A stretch of DNA of 64,000 bases from Rhodococcus sp. OK302 (GCF_002245895.1 NZ_NPJZ01000001.1:2950501-3014500), one strand, 5' to 3'. Positions 21,537 through 30,125 are shown, numbered from the stretch's first letter. Translations and numbers: made by a program. The notes: a model not told the origin generated them from the letters alone.

Positions 21537-22246
21537 CTCAGCGCCCAGGTAATAGTGACCTCGAAGGACACCTGTTGGGTGCCGGGAGCGAGAACCATGT
21601 CGTAGGCGCTGGGGCTCCGCATCATGGAATTGGTGTCCATGTTCTGGTTACCCGTGGTGTTGTGAGCTTCCGTGATGGTGACGACGTTCGACAGCGATGT
21701 GCCGGACAGGTCCGCGTACTGCTCGGCTCGGGTCTTCGCGTCCTCGAAAGCGCGGGTGCGAGCATCGGCAAGGAGTTTGGAATCGTCGTCGATGTCGAAG
21801 GCGACGGTATTCAGACGGGCCGCATTGCCGCCGGCGGCAATTCCCGCGTCCAGTACGCCCGATGCTTTGCCCAGATCACGGACGATAATCCGGACCGAAT
21901 TGATTGCGCGGTAGCCCGTCAGGTTTACGCCGCCTGCGTCGTACTGCGGTTGGATGGACAGATCGCTCGTCCGGATATCGTCGGTAGCCACGCCCGCAGC
22001 GACCATTGCGTCGATCATCGCGCGCGCTTTCTCGTTCGATTGTGACACCGCGCCGCTGACGTCGGGCGCACCGACGTCGACACCGATGACGGCGGTCAAG
22101 ATGTCCGGAGCCCCGCGAACCTCGCCGGTCCCGACGACGGTGACTTCCTTCGCCGAAGTGTCGGAACTTCCGCAGGCAGTCAGTGAAACGGTCAGTGCCG
22201 CAGTCGCTGTCAGGAGGGCAAACGCTGTTCGTCGTGTTGTCCGCAT
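21533..22246 (-). CDS. SIMPL-domain (DUF541) lipoprotein
   Basis: 237 residues from ATG 22246. Basic N-terminus MRTTRR, hydrophobic core and lipobox LTACGSS indicate an exported lipoprotein. The rest is the SIMPL/DUF541 domain (VTVVGTGEVRGAPDILTAVIGV, then ARTRAFEDAKTRAEQYADLSG), a trimeric or oligomeric periplasmic fold of unclear function. An upstream extension in this frame lacks a signal peptide and is rejected. Corresponds in position to Rv3225c-Rv3224-side genes but I would not assign an orthologue. Confidence 0.85.
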   Translation of the reverse strand: MRTTRRTAFALLTATAALTVSLTACGSSDTSAKEVTVVGTGEVRGAPDILTAVIGVDVGAPDVSGAVSQSNEKARAMIDAMVAAGVATDDIRTSDLSIQPQYDAGGVNLTGYRAINSVRIIVRDLGKASGVLDAGIAAGGNAARLNTVAFDIDDDSKLLADARTRAFEDAKTRAEQYADLSGTSLSNVVTITEAHNTTGNQNMDTNSMMRSPSAYDMVLAPGTQQVSFEVTITWALS

Positions 22247-22305
22247 GATTTCAGACCGTACTGCCCGTTTAGTGGGAATGGGGCAAAACGAGTGGATCTC
22301 GAGTG

Positions 22306-22800
22306 TCAGCCGGCGGTGATCTCCGCGAAAACTGCTTCGCTGAGATTGCCGAGATCGTGTGGAGCAAGCTCGATTTCGAGTCCGCGTCGACCAGCGCTGC
22401 ACAGAACTCGATCCCAGCTCAGTGCGGAGGAATCGATGACGGTCGGCAGCTTCTTGCGTTGACCCAAGGGGGAAATGCCGCCGAAGACGTAGCCGCTCGA
22501 GCGTTCGGCGTCGGCGCGTTCTGCCATGACGGCTTTGCTCGCGCCGAGTGCGCCGGCAGCGGCTTTCAGGGACAACTTGGCCGGGACCGGTAGCACCGCG
22601 ACTGCAAGTTTGCCGGTATCGAGTTTGATGACCAGGGTCTTGAAGATCTGCGCAGCTTCGACGCCGGTTGACGACGCGAGCGCTGCCACGGCTTCGTCGC
22701 CGAACGATTCGGCGCGAGGATCGTGGTCGTAGCTGTGGATGTGGTGTGGCGTCTTCGTCTTCTCGAGGAGTGTGGTCGCAGGGGTCGCGGTTCCGGCCAT
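22306..22800 (-). CDS. ybaK: Cys-tRNA(Pro)/Cys-tRNA(Cys) deacylase, YbaK/EbsC family
   Basis: Trans-editing enzyme that removes cysteine mischarged on tRNA-Pro. The 164-residue single-domain protein contains the family features KTPHHIHSYDHDP at the start, IFKTLVIK (catalytic Lys), VAVLPVPAKLSLKAAA, and GYVFGGISPLGQRKKLPT (GGISPxGxK motif). The compact length without other domains matches YbaK. It is oriented towards the SIMPL gene and diverges from sigH. Confidence 0.92.
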   Translation of the reverse strand: MAGTATPATTLLEKTKTPHHIHSYDHDPRAESFGDEAVAALASSTGVEAAQIFKTLVIKLDTGKLAVAVLPVPAKLSLKAAAGALGASKAVMAERADAERSSGYVFGGISPLGQRKKLPTVIDSSALSWDRVLCSAGRRGLEIELAPHDLGNLSEAVFAEITAG

Positions 22801-22987
22801 TCGGACACTCTATGTGGGCGCTGACTCACGCGGGAACAGAGTCGGGACGAGCTGTGTTGGTACTGGTTGATCACCCTGGACTATCGAAGGAGCGACCGTG
22901 CTGGCTGTGCAGGAGCCACTACCGGCCCATAGGTCGGAACTTGTGTTGGCGGTAACCTTGATCCCTACGGCGAGCGAAGGGATCAGA

Positions 22988-23686
22988 GTGCTGGAACACG
23001 ACCGGCCCAAGGATGAACAGCCAGAGGTCAGCGAACCTTCTGACGCTGCGGTATCCGAAACGCCCGAAAGCCAGGACGAGTTGATCGCGCGTTTCGAGCG
23101 CGACGCGTTGCCTCTGCTCGATCAGTTGTACGGTGCTGCGCTGCGCATGACGCGCAATCCTGCTGATGCCGAGGATCTGGTTCAGGAGACATACGTCAAG
23201 GCGTACACCGCTTTTCGTTCGTTCCGTGACGGAACCAACCTCAAGGCGTGGCTGTACCGGATTCTCACCAATACCTACATCAACTCGTACCGGAAGAAGC
23301 AGCGCCAGCCGGCGCAGTATCCGACCGACGAAATCACCGACTGGCAATTGGCTGCCACGGCGGAGCACACCTCCGCCGGTCTGCGTTCGGCCGAGGTCGA
23401 GGCTCTCGACGCGCTTCCCGACGACGACATCAAAGCGGCGCTGCAGGCACTTCCCGAAGAATTCCGGATGGCGGTGTACTACGCCGATGTCGAAGGATTC
23501 CCGTACAAGGAAATCGCAGAGATCATGGGCACGCCGATCGGAACAGTGATGTCACGGCTGCATCGTGGGCGGAAGCAGTTGCGCGGATTGCTCGCCGATG
23601 TCGCGAAGGAACGCGGATTCAACCGCGGCGGCACCAGTGTCTCGAGCACGGATGCCGCTGCCGAGGCGGAAGGTGTCACTCGATGA
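22988..23686 (+). CDS. sigH: SigH, ECF sigma factor of oxidative and heat stress
   Basis: 232-residue group 4 sigma factor. Region 2 is [30 protein letters not shown]... with [21 protein letters not shown]; region 4 is [29 protein letters not shown] with [10 protein letters not shown]. Nearly identical in these blocks to mycobacterial SigH, which directs thioredoxin, chaperone and mycothiol-related genes. GTG 22988 has GAAGGG six bases upstream. The stop overlaps rshA (ATGA at 23683-23686), so sigma and anti-sigma factor are co-translated. Confidence 0.94.
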   Translation: MLEHDRPKDEQPEVSEPSDAAVSETPESQDELIARFERDALPLLDQLYGAALRMTRNPADAEDLVQETYVKAYTAFRSFRDGTNLKAWLYRILTNTYINSYRKKQRQPAQYPTDEITDWQLAATAEHTSAGLRSAEVEALDALPDDDIKAALQALPEEFRMAVYYADVEGFPYKEIAEIMGTPIGTVMSRLHRGRKQLRGLLADVAKERGFNRGGTSVSSTDAAAEAEGVTR

Positions 23687-23964
23687 GCACGCAGGACGAA
23701 TTCGAACGGCTCGACTGCTCGGCAGTTATCGCTGACGTGTGGTTGATGCTCGACGGTGAGTGCGACGACGCCAGTCGGGCGCGTCTGCAGCGGCACATCG
23801 ACGATTGCGGATCCTGCCTCGCGGCCTACGGGATCGAGGAGAAGGTCAAGAGCTTGATCAGCCGCAAGTGCGGCGGTGACCACGCACCCGAAAGCCTGCG
23901 TCAGCGGCTCACCATCGAGTTGCGGCGCACCATCGTCATAACGACTACCGAAACAGACAATTAG
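23683..23964 (+). CDS. rshA: RshA, zinc-binding anti-sigma factor for SigH
   Basis: 93-residue ZAS-type redox anti-sigma factor. Motif HxxxCxxC is His38, Cys42, Cys45 (HIDDCGSC), with Cys27 and a further Cys in RKCGG. In the family, reduced RshA holds SigH and releases it when the cysteines are oxidised. Overlaps sigH by four bases. Confidence 0.92.
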   Translation: MSTQDEFERLDCSAVIADVWLMLDGECDDASRARLQRHIDDCGSCLAAYGIEEKVKSLISRKCGGDHAPESLRQRLTIELRRTIVITTTETDN

Positions 23965-23992
23965 TCGGTCAGTGGGCGTCTGAGTAGGGCAT

Positions 23993-24040
23993 AACGACAA
24001 AGGGTGGGGAAGCGTAATTGCTTCCCCACCCTTGTCGTTT
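23993..24040. terminator. Long hairpin between rshA and the bL37 gene
   Basis: AACGACAAAGGGTGGGGAAGC (23993-24013, loop GTAATT, one extra A as a bulge) pairs with GCTTCCCCACCCTTGTCGTT (24020-24039) over 20 base pairs. It lies between convergent genes and ends in TTT on the plus strand. A bidirectional terminator is the simplest reading. Confidence 0.85.
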
Positions 24041-24053
24041 GCTGCATTACATG

Positions 24054-24128
24054 TCAGGCGTTTGGACGCTTGCCATGGTTTGCTTTGTTGCCCTTACGGC
24101 TACGCTTCTTACGACCGCGCTTACCCAT
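24054..24128 (-). CDS. Ribosomal protein bL37 (24 residues)
   Basis: A tiny minus-strand gene: ATG at 24128 behind GAAGGGAG, coding MGKRGRKKRSRKG...NHGKRPNA, stop TGA 24054-24056. The very basic sequence and the ending NHGKRPNA match the actinobacterial 50S subunit protein bL37, seen in mycobacterial ribosome structures. It is far shorter than usual gene-calling limits and easily missed. It is transcribed towards the hairpin at 23993-24040. Confidence 0.9.
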   Translation of the reverse strand: MGKRGRKKRSRKGNKANHGKRPNA

Positions 24129-24255
24129 GATTGGTCTCCCTTCTGTTTCTTTCGCATCATTCTTTCACGCCCTCGCGGGTGTGGTTCCATTGGCAGGTCG
24201 ATCGGGTGTTCCGGCGACGCGATACCACTGGTTTTAAGACGAAGTGAGGTTCACG

Positions 24256-24471
24256 ATGGCAGAAGACGTGCGCGCCGAGATGGTTTCGACGGTCTACCAG
24301 GTGGTCGTGAGCGAAGGAGACGTGGTGGCCGACGGTGACACCTTGGTCATCCTCGAGTCCATGAAGATGGAAATCCCGGTCTTGGCAGAAGTTCCGGGGA
24401 CAGTCACCACCGTGGGCGTCAAGGTAGGCGACGTCATTCAGCAGGGTGACCTGATCGCAGTGATCTCCTAA
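24256..24471 (+). CDS. Small biotin/lipoyl carrier protein (TB7.3-like)
   Basis: 71 residues forming a single biotinyl domain: VVADGDTLVILESMKMEIPV contains the biotinylation motif ESMKME with Lys at about residue 38, followed by VPGTVTTVGVKVGDVIQQGDLIAVIS. Matches M. tuberculosis TB7.3 (Rv3221c) in length and place. No carboxylase or transcarboxylase subunit is nearby, so the partner enzyme is unknown. ATG 24256 rather than GTG 24244 gives the usual length. It ends 8 bp before pdtaS, which suggests co-transcription. Confidence 0.92.
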   Translation: MAEDVRAEMVSTVYQVVVSEGDVVADGDTLVILESMKMEIPVLAEVPGTVTTVGVKVGDVIQQGDLIAVIS

Positions 24472-24479
24472 GCGCAGCG

Positions 24480-25982
24480 ATGTCTACACTCAGTGACCTG
24501 CTGGCCGAACACACCGACCTGCCCGGTGCGGCAGTCGATCACCTTCAGCGCATAGTCGGCGAATGGCAACTTCTGGCGGATCTGTCCTTCGCGGACGTCC
24601 TGTTGTGGGTCGCCACCGAATCCGAGGAATCCGAGTCGGCCGGTTCGATCATCTGTGTTGCGCATTGTCGCCCGACGACGGCGTCGACGGCTTTCCCGGA
24701 AGATGCCGTCGGGACTGTCGTGTCGGAGTCGGAGCACCCTCAGGTGCTACGTGCGTTGATCGAAGGGCGTGTTGTCCGAGCCGAAGACGTCGACTGGCGT
24801 GAGGGTATGCCGCCGCGCCGTGAAGCCGTGCCGGTGCGGTTGGACGGTCGCGTCATCGCCGCACTCAGCCGCGATACCAACCTGTCGAATCAGCGTGCGC
24901 AGAGTCCGTTGGAAGTGGCGTACCTCGATTGCGCGGCGGACCTGTGCCAGATGATCAGCGACGGTACGTTTCCGATTCGTGAGTCGCGTTCGGACACCAA
25001 CTCCAGTCCACGTGCCGGCGACGGTTTCATCAGGCTCGACACTGAGGGCACGGTTGTGTACGCGAGCCCGAATGCGTTGTCCGCGTATCACCGGATGGGC
25101 TTGAGTTCGGATCTGGTCGGTCAGGATCTCGCCGCGGTGACGCGAGTGTTGGTTACGGACCCGTTCGAATCTCAGGAAGTAGCCGGATACATTCGAGATA
25201 CGTTGGCGGACAAGCCTGGTCGACGGATGGAGATCGAAGCGCGCGGTGCCACGGTGCTGCTGCGTGCATTGGTTCTCAAGCCGGGCGGTCAACATGTGGG
25301 TGCCGCTGTCGTTGTTCGCGATGTCACCGAAGTGAAGCGTCGCGATCGGGCATTGCTCAGCAAGGACGCAACAATTCGCGAGATTCACCATCGAGTGAAG
25401 AACAATCTGCAGACCGTTGCGGCACTCCTGCGTTTGCAGGCTCGTCGCACCAGCAACGACGAAGCACGACAGGCGTTGACCGAATCGGTCCGACGCGTCA
25501 GTTCCATTGCGTTGGTACATGACACGTTGTCGATGTCGGTGGACGAAGAAGTCAACCTCGACGAGGTAATCGACCGGTTGGTTCCGATGCTTTCCGACGT
25601 GGCGGGAGTCGGTGCACCCGTGACGATTCGGCGTGAGGGGAGCTTCGGAGTCTTTTCTGCCGAACGTGCGACACCACTGGTGATGGTGTTGACGGAGTTG
25701 GTGCAGAACGCAATCGAGCACGCTTTCGATCCGGGTATGGAGGGCACGGTGACGCTCAGTGCCGAGCGATCGGCGCGGTGGCTCGACGTGATCATTCACG
25801 ACAACGGCCGGGGGTTGCCGGCGGGATTCAATCTCGAGAAGTCCGACCGCCTGGGCCTGCAGATCGTGCGAACTCTGCTGGGAGCGGAGTTGGGTGGCTC
25901 CCTGGGATTGCATCCGGGCAGTGGCGGGGGTACCGACGCGGTATTGCGCGTACCACTCGGACGGAGGAGTGCGCGTTACTGA
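24480..25982 (+). CDS. pdtaS: PdtaS, soluble histidine kinase
   Basis: 500-residue cytosolic kinase that phosphorylates the antiterminator-type regulator PdtaR (ANTAR domain; not encoded in this window). The N-terminal GAF and central PAS domains are followed by a HisKA_2 box IREIHHRVKNNLQTVAALLR with the phosphoacceptor at His303 and an ATPase domain (LTELVQNAIEHAF, DNGRGLPAGF, GLQIVRTLL). No transmembrane segment. The stop codon lies inside a 17-bp direct repeat (25966-26009). Confidence 0.94.
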   Translation: MSTLSDLLAEHTDLPGAAVDHLQRIVGEWQLLADLSFADVLLWVATESEESESAGSIICVAHCRPTTASTAFPEDAVGTVVSESEHPQVLRALIEGRVVRAEDVDWREGMPPRREAVPVRLDGRVIAALSRDTNLSNQRAQSPLEVAYLDCAADLCQMISDGTFPIRESRSDTNSSPRAGDGFIRLDTEGTVVYASPNALSAYHRMGLSSDLVGQDLAAVTRVLVTDPFESQEVAGYIRDTLADKPGRRMEIEARGATVLLRALVLKPGGQHVGAAVVVRDVTEVKRRDRALLSKDATIREIHHRVKNNLQTVAALLRLQARRTSNDEARQALTESVRRVSSIALVHDTLSMSVDEEVNLDEVIDRLVPMLSDVAGVGAPVTIRREGSFGVFSAERATPLVMVLTELVQNAIEHAFDPGMEGTVTLSAERSARWLDVIIHDNGRGLPAGFNLEKSDRLGLQIVRTLLGAELGGSLGLHPGSGGGTDAVLRVPLGRRSARY

Positions 25983-26009
25983 CGTGGTCAGCGGAGTGCG
26001 CGTTACTGA
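25966..26009 (+). repeat. 17-bp direct repeat spanning the pdtaS stop
   Basis: GGAGTGCGCGTTACTGA occurs at 25966-25982 (the last codons and stop of pdtaS) and again at 25993-26009, 27 bp apart. It looks like a recent tandem duplication of the gene's 3' end into the spacer. Confidence 0.85.
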
Positions 26010-26044
26010 TTCATCGATCGAAAGAGTTTTCGGGCAGACAAAAA

Positions 26045-26070
26045 GCCCGGCACCATGGTGTGCCGGGCTG
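26045..26070 (-). terminator. Terminator for whiB1
   Basis: AGCCCGGCAC (26045-26054) and GTGCCGGGCT (26061-26070) form a 10-bp stem with a six-base loop. Read on the minus strand the stem is followed by TTTTT, making a canonical intrinsic terminator 75 bp after the whiB1 stop. On the plus strand there is no T-run, so it may serve pdtaS only weakly. Confidence 0.88.
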
Positions 26071-26144
26071 TCGTCTTCGAGCGGTGGCAGGGGCTGCCTA
26101 CGCACCGCGTCGAACGTCGGGGTGAAGAACGTTTCGGTTCTTAC

Positions 26145-26399
26145 CTAGACAGAAGTGCGTGCACGAGTCCGTGCGTTGCGACGCTTGAGTGCGCGACGCT
26201 CGTCTTCGCTCATTCCGCCCCACACGCCTGCATCTTGACCGGACTCGAGAGCCCAGGACAAGCATTCAGCGGTGACGGGGCAGCGGTTGCAGACAACCTT
26301 GGCATCGGCAATCTGGGCGAGGGCCGGTCCGCTGTTTCCCACGGGGAAAAACAGTTCGGGATCCTCGTCGCGACAGATTGCGTTGTGGCGCCAGTCCAT
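26145..26399 (-). CDS. whiB1: WhiB1, 4Fe-4S nitric-oxide-responsive regulator
   Basis: 84-residue Wbl protein. Cluster cysteines are Cys9, Cys37, Cys40 and Cys46 (CNRCPVTAEC), followed by GVWGGMSEDERRAL and a basic DNA-binding tail (KRRNARTRART). In mycobacteria it is essential, interacts with the primary sigma factor and loses function when the cluster is nitrosylated. The 253-bp upstream spacer carries a CRP-like site at 26487-26502. Confidence 0.96.
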   Translation of the reverse strand: MDWRHNAICRDEDPELFFPVGNSGPALAQIADAKVVCNRCPVTAECLSWALESGQDAGVWGGMSEDERRALKRRNARTRARTSV

Positions 26400-26486
26400 C
26401 CTTTTCGCTCCTTAAGCTGGGTGTGAATACACCGTTTGGTACCAATGAGTTTGTGTGTGCGTATTCAATGTTTCCGCACTGTTACT

Positions 26487-26502
26487 TGTGAATGCTTTCA
26501 CG
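26487..26502. promoter_or_regulatory. CRP-like site upstream of whiB1
   Basis: TGTGAATGCTTTCACG fits the CRP consensus TGTGA-N6-TCACA with one mismatch. It is centred about 95 bp before the whiB1 start codon. In M. tuberculosis whiB1 is known to be controlled by the CRP homologue Rv3676, so this is probably the matching site. A second dyad, GGTGTGAATACACC, lies at 26420-26433, closer to the gene. Confidence 0.7.
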
Positions 26503-26652
26503 AACTCACGGTATGTCAATAGATTTGGACAGGTTCGTGTGCCAACTCACTAATTGTTGACGTACCGCCTGGCTACCTTGCCGCCATCCGGATTTTACCT
26601 GCGGGCGCCGACAAAAATCGACTGTTCTTGCAGGTCAGTGGAGTTCTGTGAA

Positions 26653-27609
26653 TCACTCCGGGAGTGGTGCGTACACCTCGAGCGCATCCGGTACGGCGGT
26701 AAATTCGACAGTGTGGCGAAGTCCGATGTAATCGCCGTCCATCTGTAAACCGATCGGCCGCGACGATTCGATGGTGATATGCGGGACGTTGTCGGTGCGG
26801 ACAAGGACTTTCGATTTGGGCTCCGCGCCACGAGCGAGCAGCTGCCGGACAACCCGTAGGGACGGAAGGACTTTGGTGCTCGTCATAGCAAAGAGGCCGA
26901 GTCCGGAGTCGAAAGTTGTTCCGGGATTGGTGTGTACGGGACGGGAGTCGAGATAGGTCCACGGGCTCGAGTTGGAGACAAATGCGTAGTGGACGCCCGC
27001 AATCGGGTCCTGATCCGGAAGCCGGACGGTCAGTGCGGGTTCCGCTCGCTTCGAGCGGAAGAAGGAGGCAATTGCAGTTCGTACGTATCGAGCCGGGGTT
27101 GCCGGATCGCCGTTCTTACGACTTGCGTCGACGGCCTCGCAGACGTCGGCGTCGAGACCCATTCCGGCATTGAACGTGAACCAGCGGTTGTCGGCGTGGG
27201 CGAGACCGATGCGCCGATGCGTCCGTTCGGAGAGCAGGTCGATGAGTTGGTTGGTGGCATCGACGGGGTCGGCGGCGATGCCGAGCGAGCGGGCAAAAAC
27301 ATTGGCGGATCCACCCGGAACAACCGCGACGGTCGGGATGGGACCGATGGGCACAGCTTTCATCGACGCGGGGTTCGGAGAACCGAGAAGTCCGTTGACC
27401 ACTTCGTTGACGGTGCCGTCGCCGCCGTGCACGATCACACATCCGAAGCCGTCTTCATGCGCTTGCCGAGCCAGTTCGGCAGCATGCCCACGGTGAGTCG
27501 TGTGCTCCACAGTGAGTCGCACCCGGCTTTCGAGGGCGTGAGCCAGGAGGTCTCGACCGGCAGCAGTGGTCGAGGTGGCATTGGGATTGACGATCAGCAG
27601 TGCGCGCAC
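26653..27609 (-). CDS. Diacylglycerol/lipid kinase family protein
   Basis: 318-residue DAGK-catalytic-domain protein of the YegS/DgkB type. The signature VIVHGGDGTVNEVVNGLL is the nucleotide-binding GGDGT motif, and the C-terminal lobe has the usual beta sandwich. Starts with GTG 27609 directly before ALLIVNPNATST, the family's first strand. Position corresponds to Rv3218. The lipid substrate cannot be told from sequence; phosphatidylinositol-mannoside or diacylglycerol recycling are family-level possibilities. Confidence 0.88.
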   Translation of the reverse strand: MRALLIVNPNATSTTAAGRDLLAHALESRVRLTVEHTTHRGHAAELARQAHEDGFGCVIVHGGDGTVNEVVNGLLGSPNPASMKAVPIGPIPTVAVVPGGSANVFARSLGIAADPVDATNQLIDLLSERTHRRIGLAHADNRWFTFNAGMGLDADVCEAVDASRKNGDPATPARYVRTAIASFFRSKRAEPALTVRLPDQDPIAGVHYAFVSNSSPWTYLDSRPVHTNPGTTFDSGLGLFAMTSTKVLPSLRVVRQLLARGAEPKSKVLVRTDNVPHITIESSRPIGLQMDGDYIGLRHTVEFTAVPDALEVYAPLPE

Positions 27610-27650
27610 GGGGCATGAGCCTATCCGGTGTCGTGTTCTAGGCTGGTCTC

Positions 27651-28124
27651 GTGCCGAATACTGCCAGCCCCGTTGCCCTTCCCAATACAGTCAAGTGGGC
27701 GGGTGCCCTCGTGACGTTGCAAGGACTGGTTGCCGTCGGCTTCGCCGTCGTAGCTGTGATTCGTGGCTTGATGGGTCATGACCAGAGCGTGACCAACGGC
27801 TACGGTTTTGCCGCGTGGGTCGCCATTCTCGGCGGCGCTGTGCTCGCTGCCGGCATTGCCTTGCTCACCGGTCGCCGCTGGGGACGCTCCATCAGCGTCG
27901 TCGCTCAGCTTCTGCTACTTCCTGTGGCGTGGTCGCTGCTGACCGACTCGCATCAGGTGTTTCTCGGTGTTGTCCTCGGCGGCGTCGTTCTGACCACGCT
28001 GGTATTCCTGTTCTCTCCGCCCACCTCCCAGTGGATGGCGGCAGAGTACGGGGATTTCGCGGACGAGACCGCAACCGACACCGTCGACGATGCCGCTGAG
28101 CGCGAGAACAAGAACGACGACTGA
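27651..28124 (+). CDS. Four-helix integral membrane protein (Rv3217c-like)
   Basis: 157 residues, GTG start at 27651. Hydrophobic segments fall at about 15-38, 52-75, 80-97 and 101-122, followed by an acidic cytosolic tail (DFADETATDTVDDAAERENKND). No enzymatic motif. Same place as Rv3217c in M. tuberculosis, also unknown. It diverges from the lipid kinase gene with only 41 bp between starts, so promoters overlap. Confidence 0.75.
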   Translation: MPNTASPVALPNTVKWAGALVTLQGLVAVGFAVVAVIRGLMGHDQSVTNGYGFAAWVAILGGAVLAAGIALLTGRRWGRSISVVAQLLLLPVAWSLLTDSHQVFLGVVLGGVVLTTLVFLFSPPTSQWMAAEYGDFADETATDTVDDAAERENKNDD

Positions 28125-28149
28125 CTCTGTAGCGCTTTACCGCGCTTCT

Positions 28150-28629
28150 TTAGAGTGCTTCGTCGGCCAGTGCACCCAGATGCTCGCCGGTCAGGCGATA
28201 GGTGGTCCACTCGGTTTTCGCGTCGGCGCCGAGTGATTCGTAGAACTTGATCGACGGCGTATTCCAGTTGAGAACGGACCACGACAAGCGTGTGTAGTTG
28301 TTGTCCGTGCATTCTTTTGCCAATGCGGCGAGCAACGCTTTCCCATGCCCGGATCCGCGCTGACTCGGCTTGACGTACAGGTCTTCGAGGTAGATGCCGT
28401 GTGCGCCGTCCCACGTGGAGAAATTTCGGAACCACAGGGCCATGCCGACGACGTCGCCGTCGTCGGAAACCGCCACGTGTGCAAAAGCTGACGCCGCATC
28501 ACCGAACAGGGCTTCGCCGATCTGCTCGGGCTTGACGGTGCACTCGTCGAGAGCCTTCTGGTAGTCGGCCAACTCGTAGATCATGTCCGTGATCGGTTGG
28601 ACATCGGAGGGCGTGGCGCGTCGAATCAT
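28150..28629 (-). CDS. GNAT N-acetyltransferase, diamine/thialysine type
   Basis: 159 residues starting MIRRATPSDVQPI. Contains the SSAT-like block LWFRNFSTWDGAHGIYLEDLYVKPSQRGSGHG split across the acetyl-CoA loop (RGSGHGKALL) and the C-terminal SWSVLNWNTPSIKFYESLGA. These features resemble spermidine/spermine and thialysine acetyltransferases (Rv3216-like), suggesting a small polyamine-like substrate. Convergent with the membrane protein gene at 27651. Confidence 0.85.
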   Translation of the reverse strand: MIRRATPSDVQPITDMIYELADYQKALDECTVKPEQIGEALFGDAASAFAHVAVSDDGDVVGMALWFRNFSTWDGAHGIYLEDLYVKPSQRGSGHGKALLAALAKECTDNNYTRLSWSVLNWNTPSIKFYESLGADAKTEWTTYRLTGEHLGALADEAL

Positions 28630-28656
28630 GGAACGGATCCTATTACCCGGGAGATT

Positions 28657-29253
28657 TCAACCTTCGGCTAGTGGCGGGACATTGTGGTGAAGTAGGTGGG
28701 TCGCACCATGTTCGTATCCGAGTACCGAGTAGGCGCCGGGGGAGAGCGCGAATCGCCGGCCTTCACTGACCGGAAGTTCGAGCCAGCGTGCGATCAGGGC
28801 CCGCGAGAAGTGTCCGTGTCCGATCAGGATGACATCACGCTCGGCCAACTGTGATTGTGCGAGAGAAAGAACCATGTCAGTCCGAGCATGGATCTCATCG
28901 GCGTGCTCACCGCCGGGGCAGGGATGCGTCCACACGGTCCAGTCGGGAACGCTTCGCCGAATTTCGGGTGTGGTGAGTCCTTCGTAATCGCCGTAGTCCC
29001 ACTCCGACAACGCATCCCACGTCCGGTCTTCGGGAAGGCCGGCGAGATCGCCGGTGCGTTGGGCACGTAGGCGGGGACTGGTCAGGATCATCGGATCACG
29101 AAGATCGAGCCTGCGAATGCGGTTGCCCGTCGCTGTGGCCTGGATCTCGCCGAGCGCTGTGAGCGGGACTTCGGTGCGGCCGGTGTGCTTGCCGGTGCGT
29201 GCCCATTCCGTCTCGCCATGACGCATCAGAACGACTCGTGCATTCAAGTCCAT
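28657..29253 (-). CDS. Histidine phosphatase family protein (Gpm2/Rv3214-like)
   Basis: 198 residues. LMRHGETEW carries the catalytic RHG histidine; the second histidine is in IGHGHFSRAL and the proton donor region is SEWDYGDYEG. M. tuberculosis Rv3214 (annotated Gpm2) has the same layout and is a broad acid phosphatase rather than a glycolytic mutase, so I would not call this a mutase. ATG 29253 gives the same distance to RHG as in Rv3214; ATGs at 29262 and 29265 are alternatives. Divergent from the ParA-like gene. Confidence 0.85.
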   Translation of the reverse strand: MDLNARVVLMRHGETEWARTGKHTGRTEVPLTALGEIQATATGNRIRRLDLRDPMILTSPRLRAQRTGDLAGLPEDRTWDALSEWDYGDYEGLTTPEIRRSVPDWTVWTHPCPGGEHADEIHARTDMVLSLAQSQLAERDVILIGHGHFSRALIARWLELPVSEGRRFALSPGAYSVLGYEHGATHLLHHNVPPLAEG

Positions 29254-29324
29254 GTAGACCATCATTGCAGGACGACCGCGTGTACTGTTCGCCTCTCCGC
29301 TCGAAATACGTAAGGATCTTCTTT

Positions 29325-30122
29325 GTGACGACGGTTCTCGCAGTGGCGAATCAAAAGGGCGGCGTGGCAAAGACCACGACCGTCGCCTCCTTGGGTGCGG
29401 CTTTGTCCGCGCTCGGTCAACGGGTGCTCGTGGTGGATCTTGATCCCCAGGGGTGTCTGACGTTCTCTCTCGGCCACAATCCTGATCGGCTCGAGCGTTC
29501 GGTCAACGAAGTTCTGGCCGGTGACATCGATGCTGCTGACGCAGTCTTGACCACGGCCGACGGTATGGACCTTCTGCCCGCGACCATCGACCTGGCGGGG
29601 GCTGAAGCACTGCTGCTGATGCGGCCCGGCCGAGAATTCGCACTCAAGCGTGCGCTGTCGCCGTTGCTCGGAAACTACGACGTCGTCATCATCGACTGCC
29701 CGCCGTCGTTGGGTGTCCTGACACTGAACGGTTTGACGGCCGCGCAGTCGGTTCTGGTTCCGTTGCAATGCGAGACGCTCGCACATCGAGGCGTCGGGCA
29801 ACTCCTGCGCACGGTTCGTGAAGTGCAGGCCATCACCAATCCGGATCTGGTTCTGCTCGGTGCCTTGCCGACGCTCTACGACGCACGAACTACGCACAGC
29901 CGTGACGTTCTCGCAGATGTCAGCGACCGCTACTCGTTGCCGGTTCTTGCGCCGCCTATCCCGCGGACAGTGAAGTTTGCGGAGGCGTCGGCGTCCGGTG
30001 CAACGGTGCTGGCGGGCCGTAAGAACAAGGGTGCCGACGCGTATCGCGATCTTGCTGCCAACCTCGTGAAGCATTGGGCGGGAAGCGAAGTCGAAACCTT
30101 CGTGCCTGATCTCGCGCTCTAG
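29325..30122 (+). CDS. ParA/Soj-like ATPase, orphan
   Basis: 265-residue P-loop ATPase with the deviant Walker A KGGVAKTTT near the N-terminus, VVDLDPQG, and the switch IIDCPPSLG. No ParB partner gene lies beside it. It matches Rv3213c in place, a Soj-like protein distinct from the ParA of the replication origin. GTG 29325 has AAGGAT 10 bases upstream and places the first strand (TTVLAVANQKGG) at the N-terminus. Role in positioning some cargo is family-level inference. Confidence 0.85.
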   Translation: MTTVLAVANQKGGVAKTTTVASLGAALSALGQRVLVVDLDPQGCLTFSLGHNPDRLERSVNEVLAGDIDAADAVLTTADGMDLLPATIDLAGAEALLLMRPGREFALKRALSPLLGNYDVVIIDCPPSLGVLTLNGLTAAQSVLVPLQCETLAHRGVGQLLRTVREVQAITNPDLVLLGALPTLYDARTTHSRDVLADVSDRYSLPVLAPPIPRTVKFAEASASGATVLAGRKNKGADAYRDLAANLVKHWAGSEVETFVPDLAL

Positions 30123-30125
30123 TCG

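Noticed and set aside
22936..22960. Possible SigH autoregulatory promoter (GGAAC) before sigH
   Set aside because: No GTT-type -10 element at the required 16-19 bp spacing.
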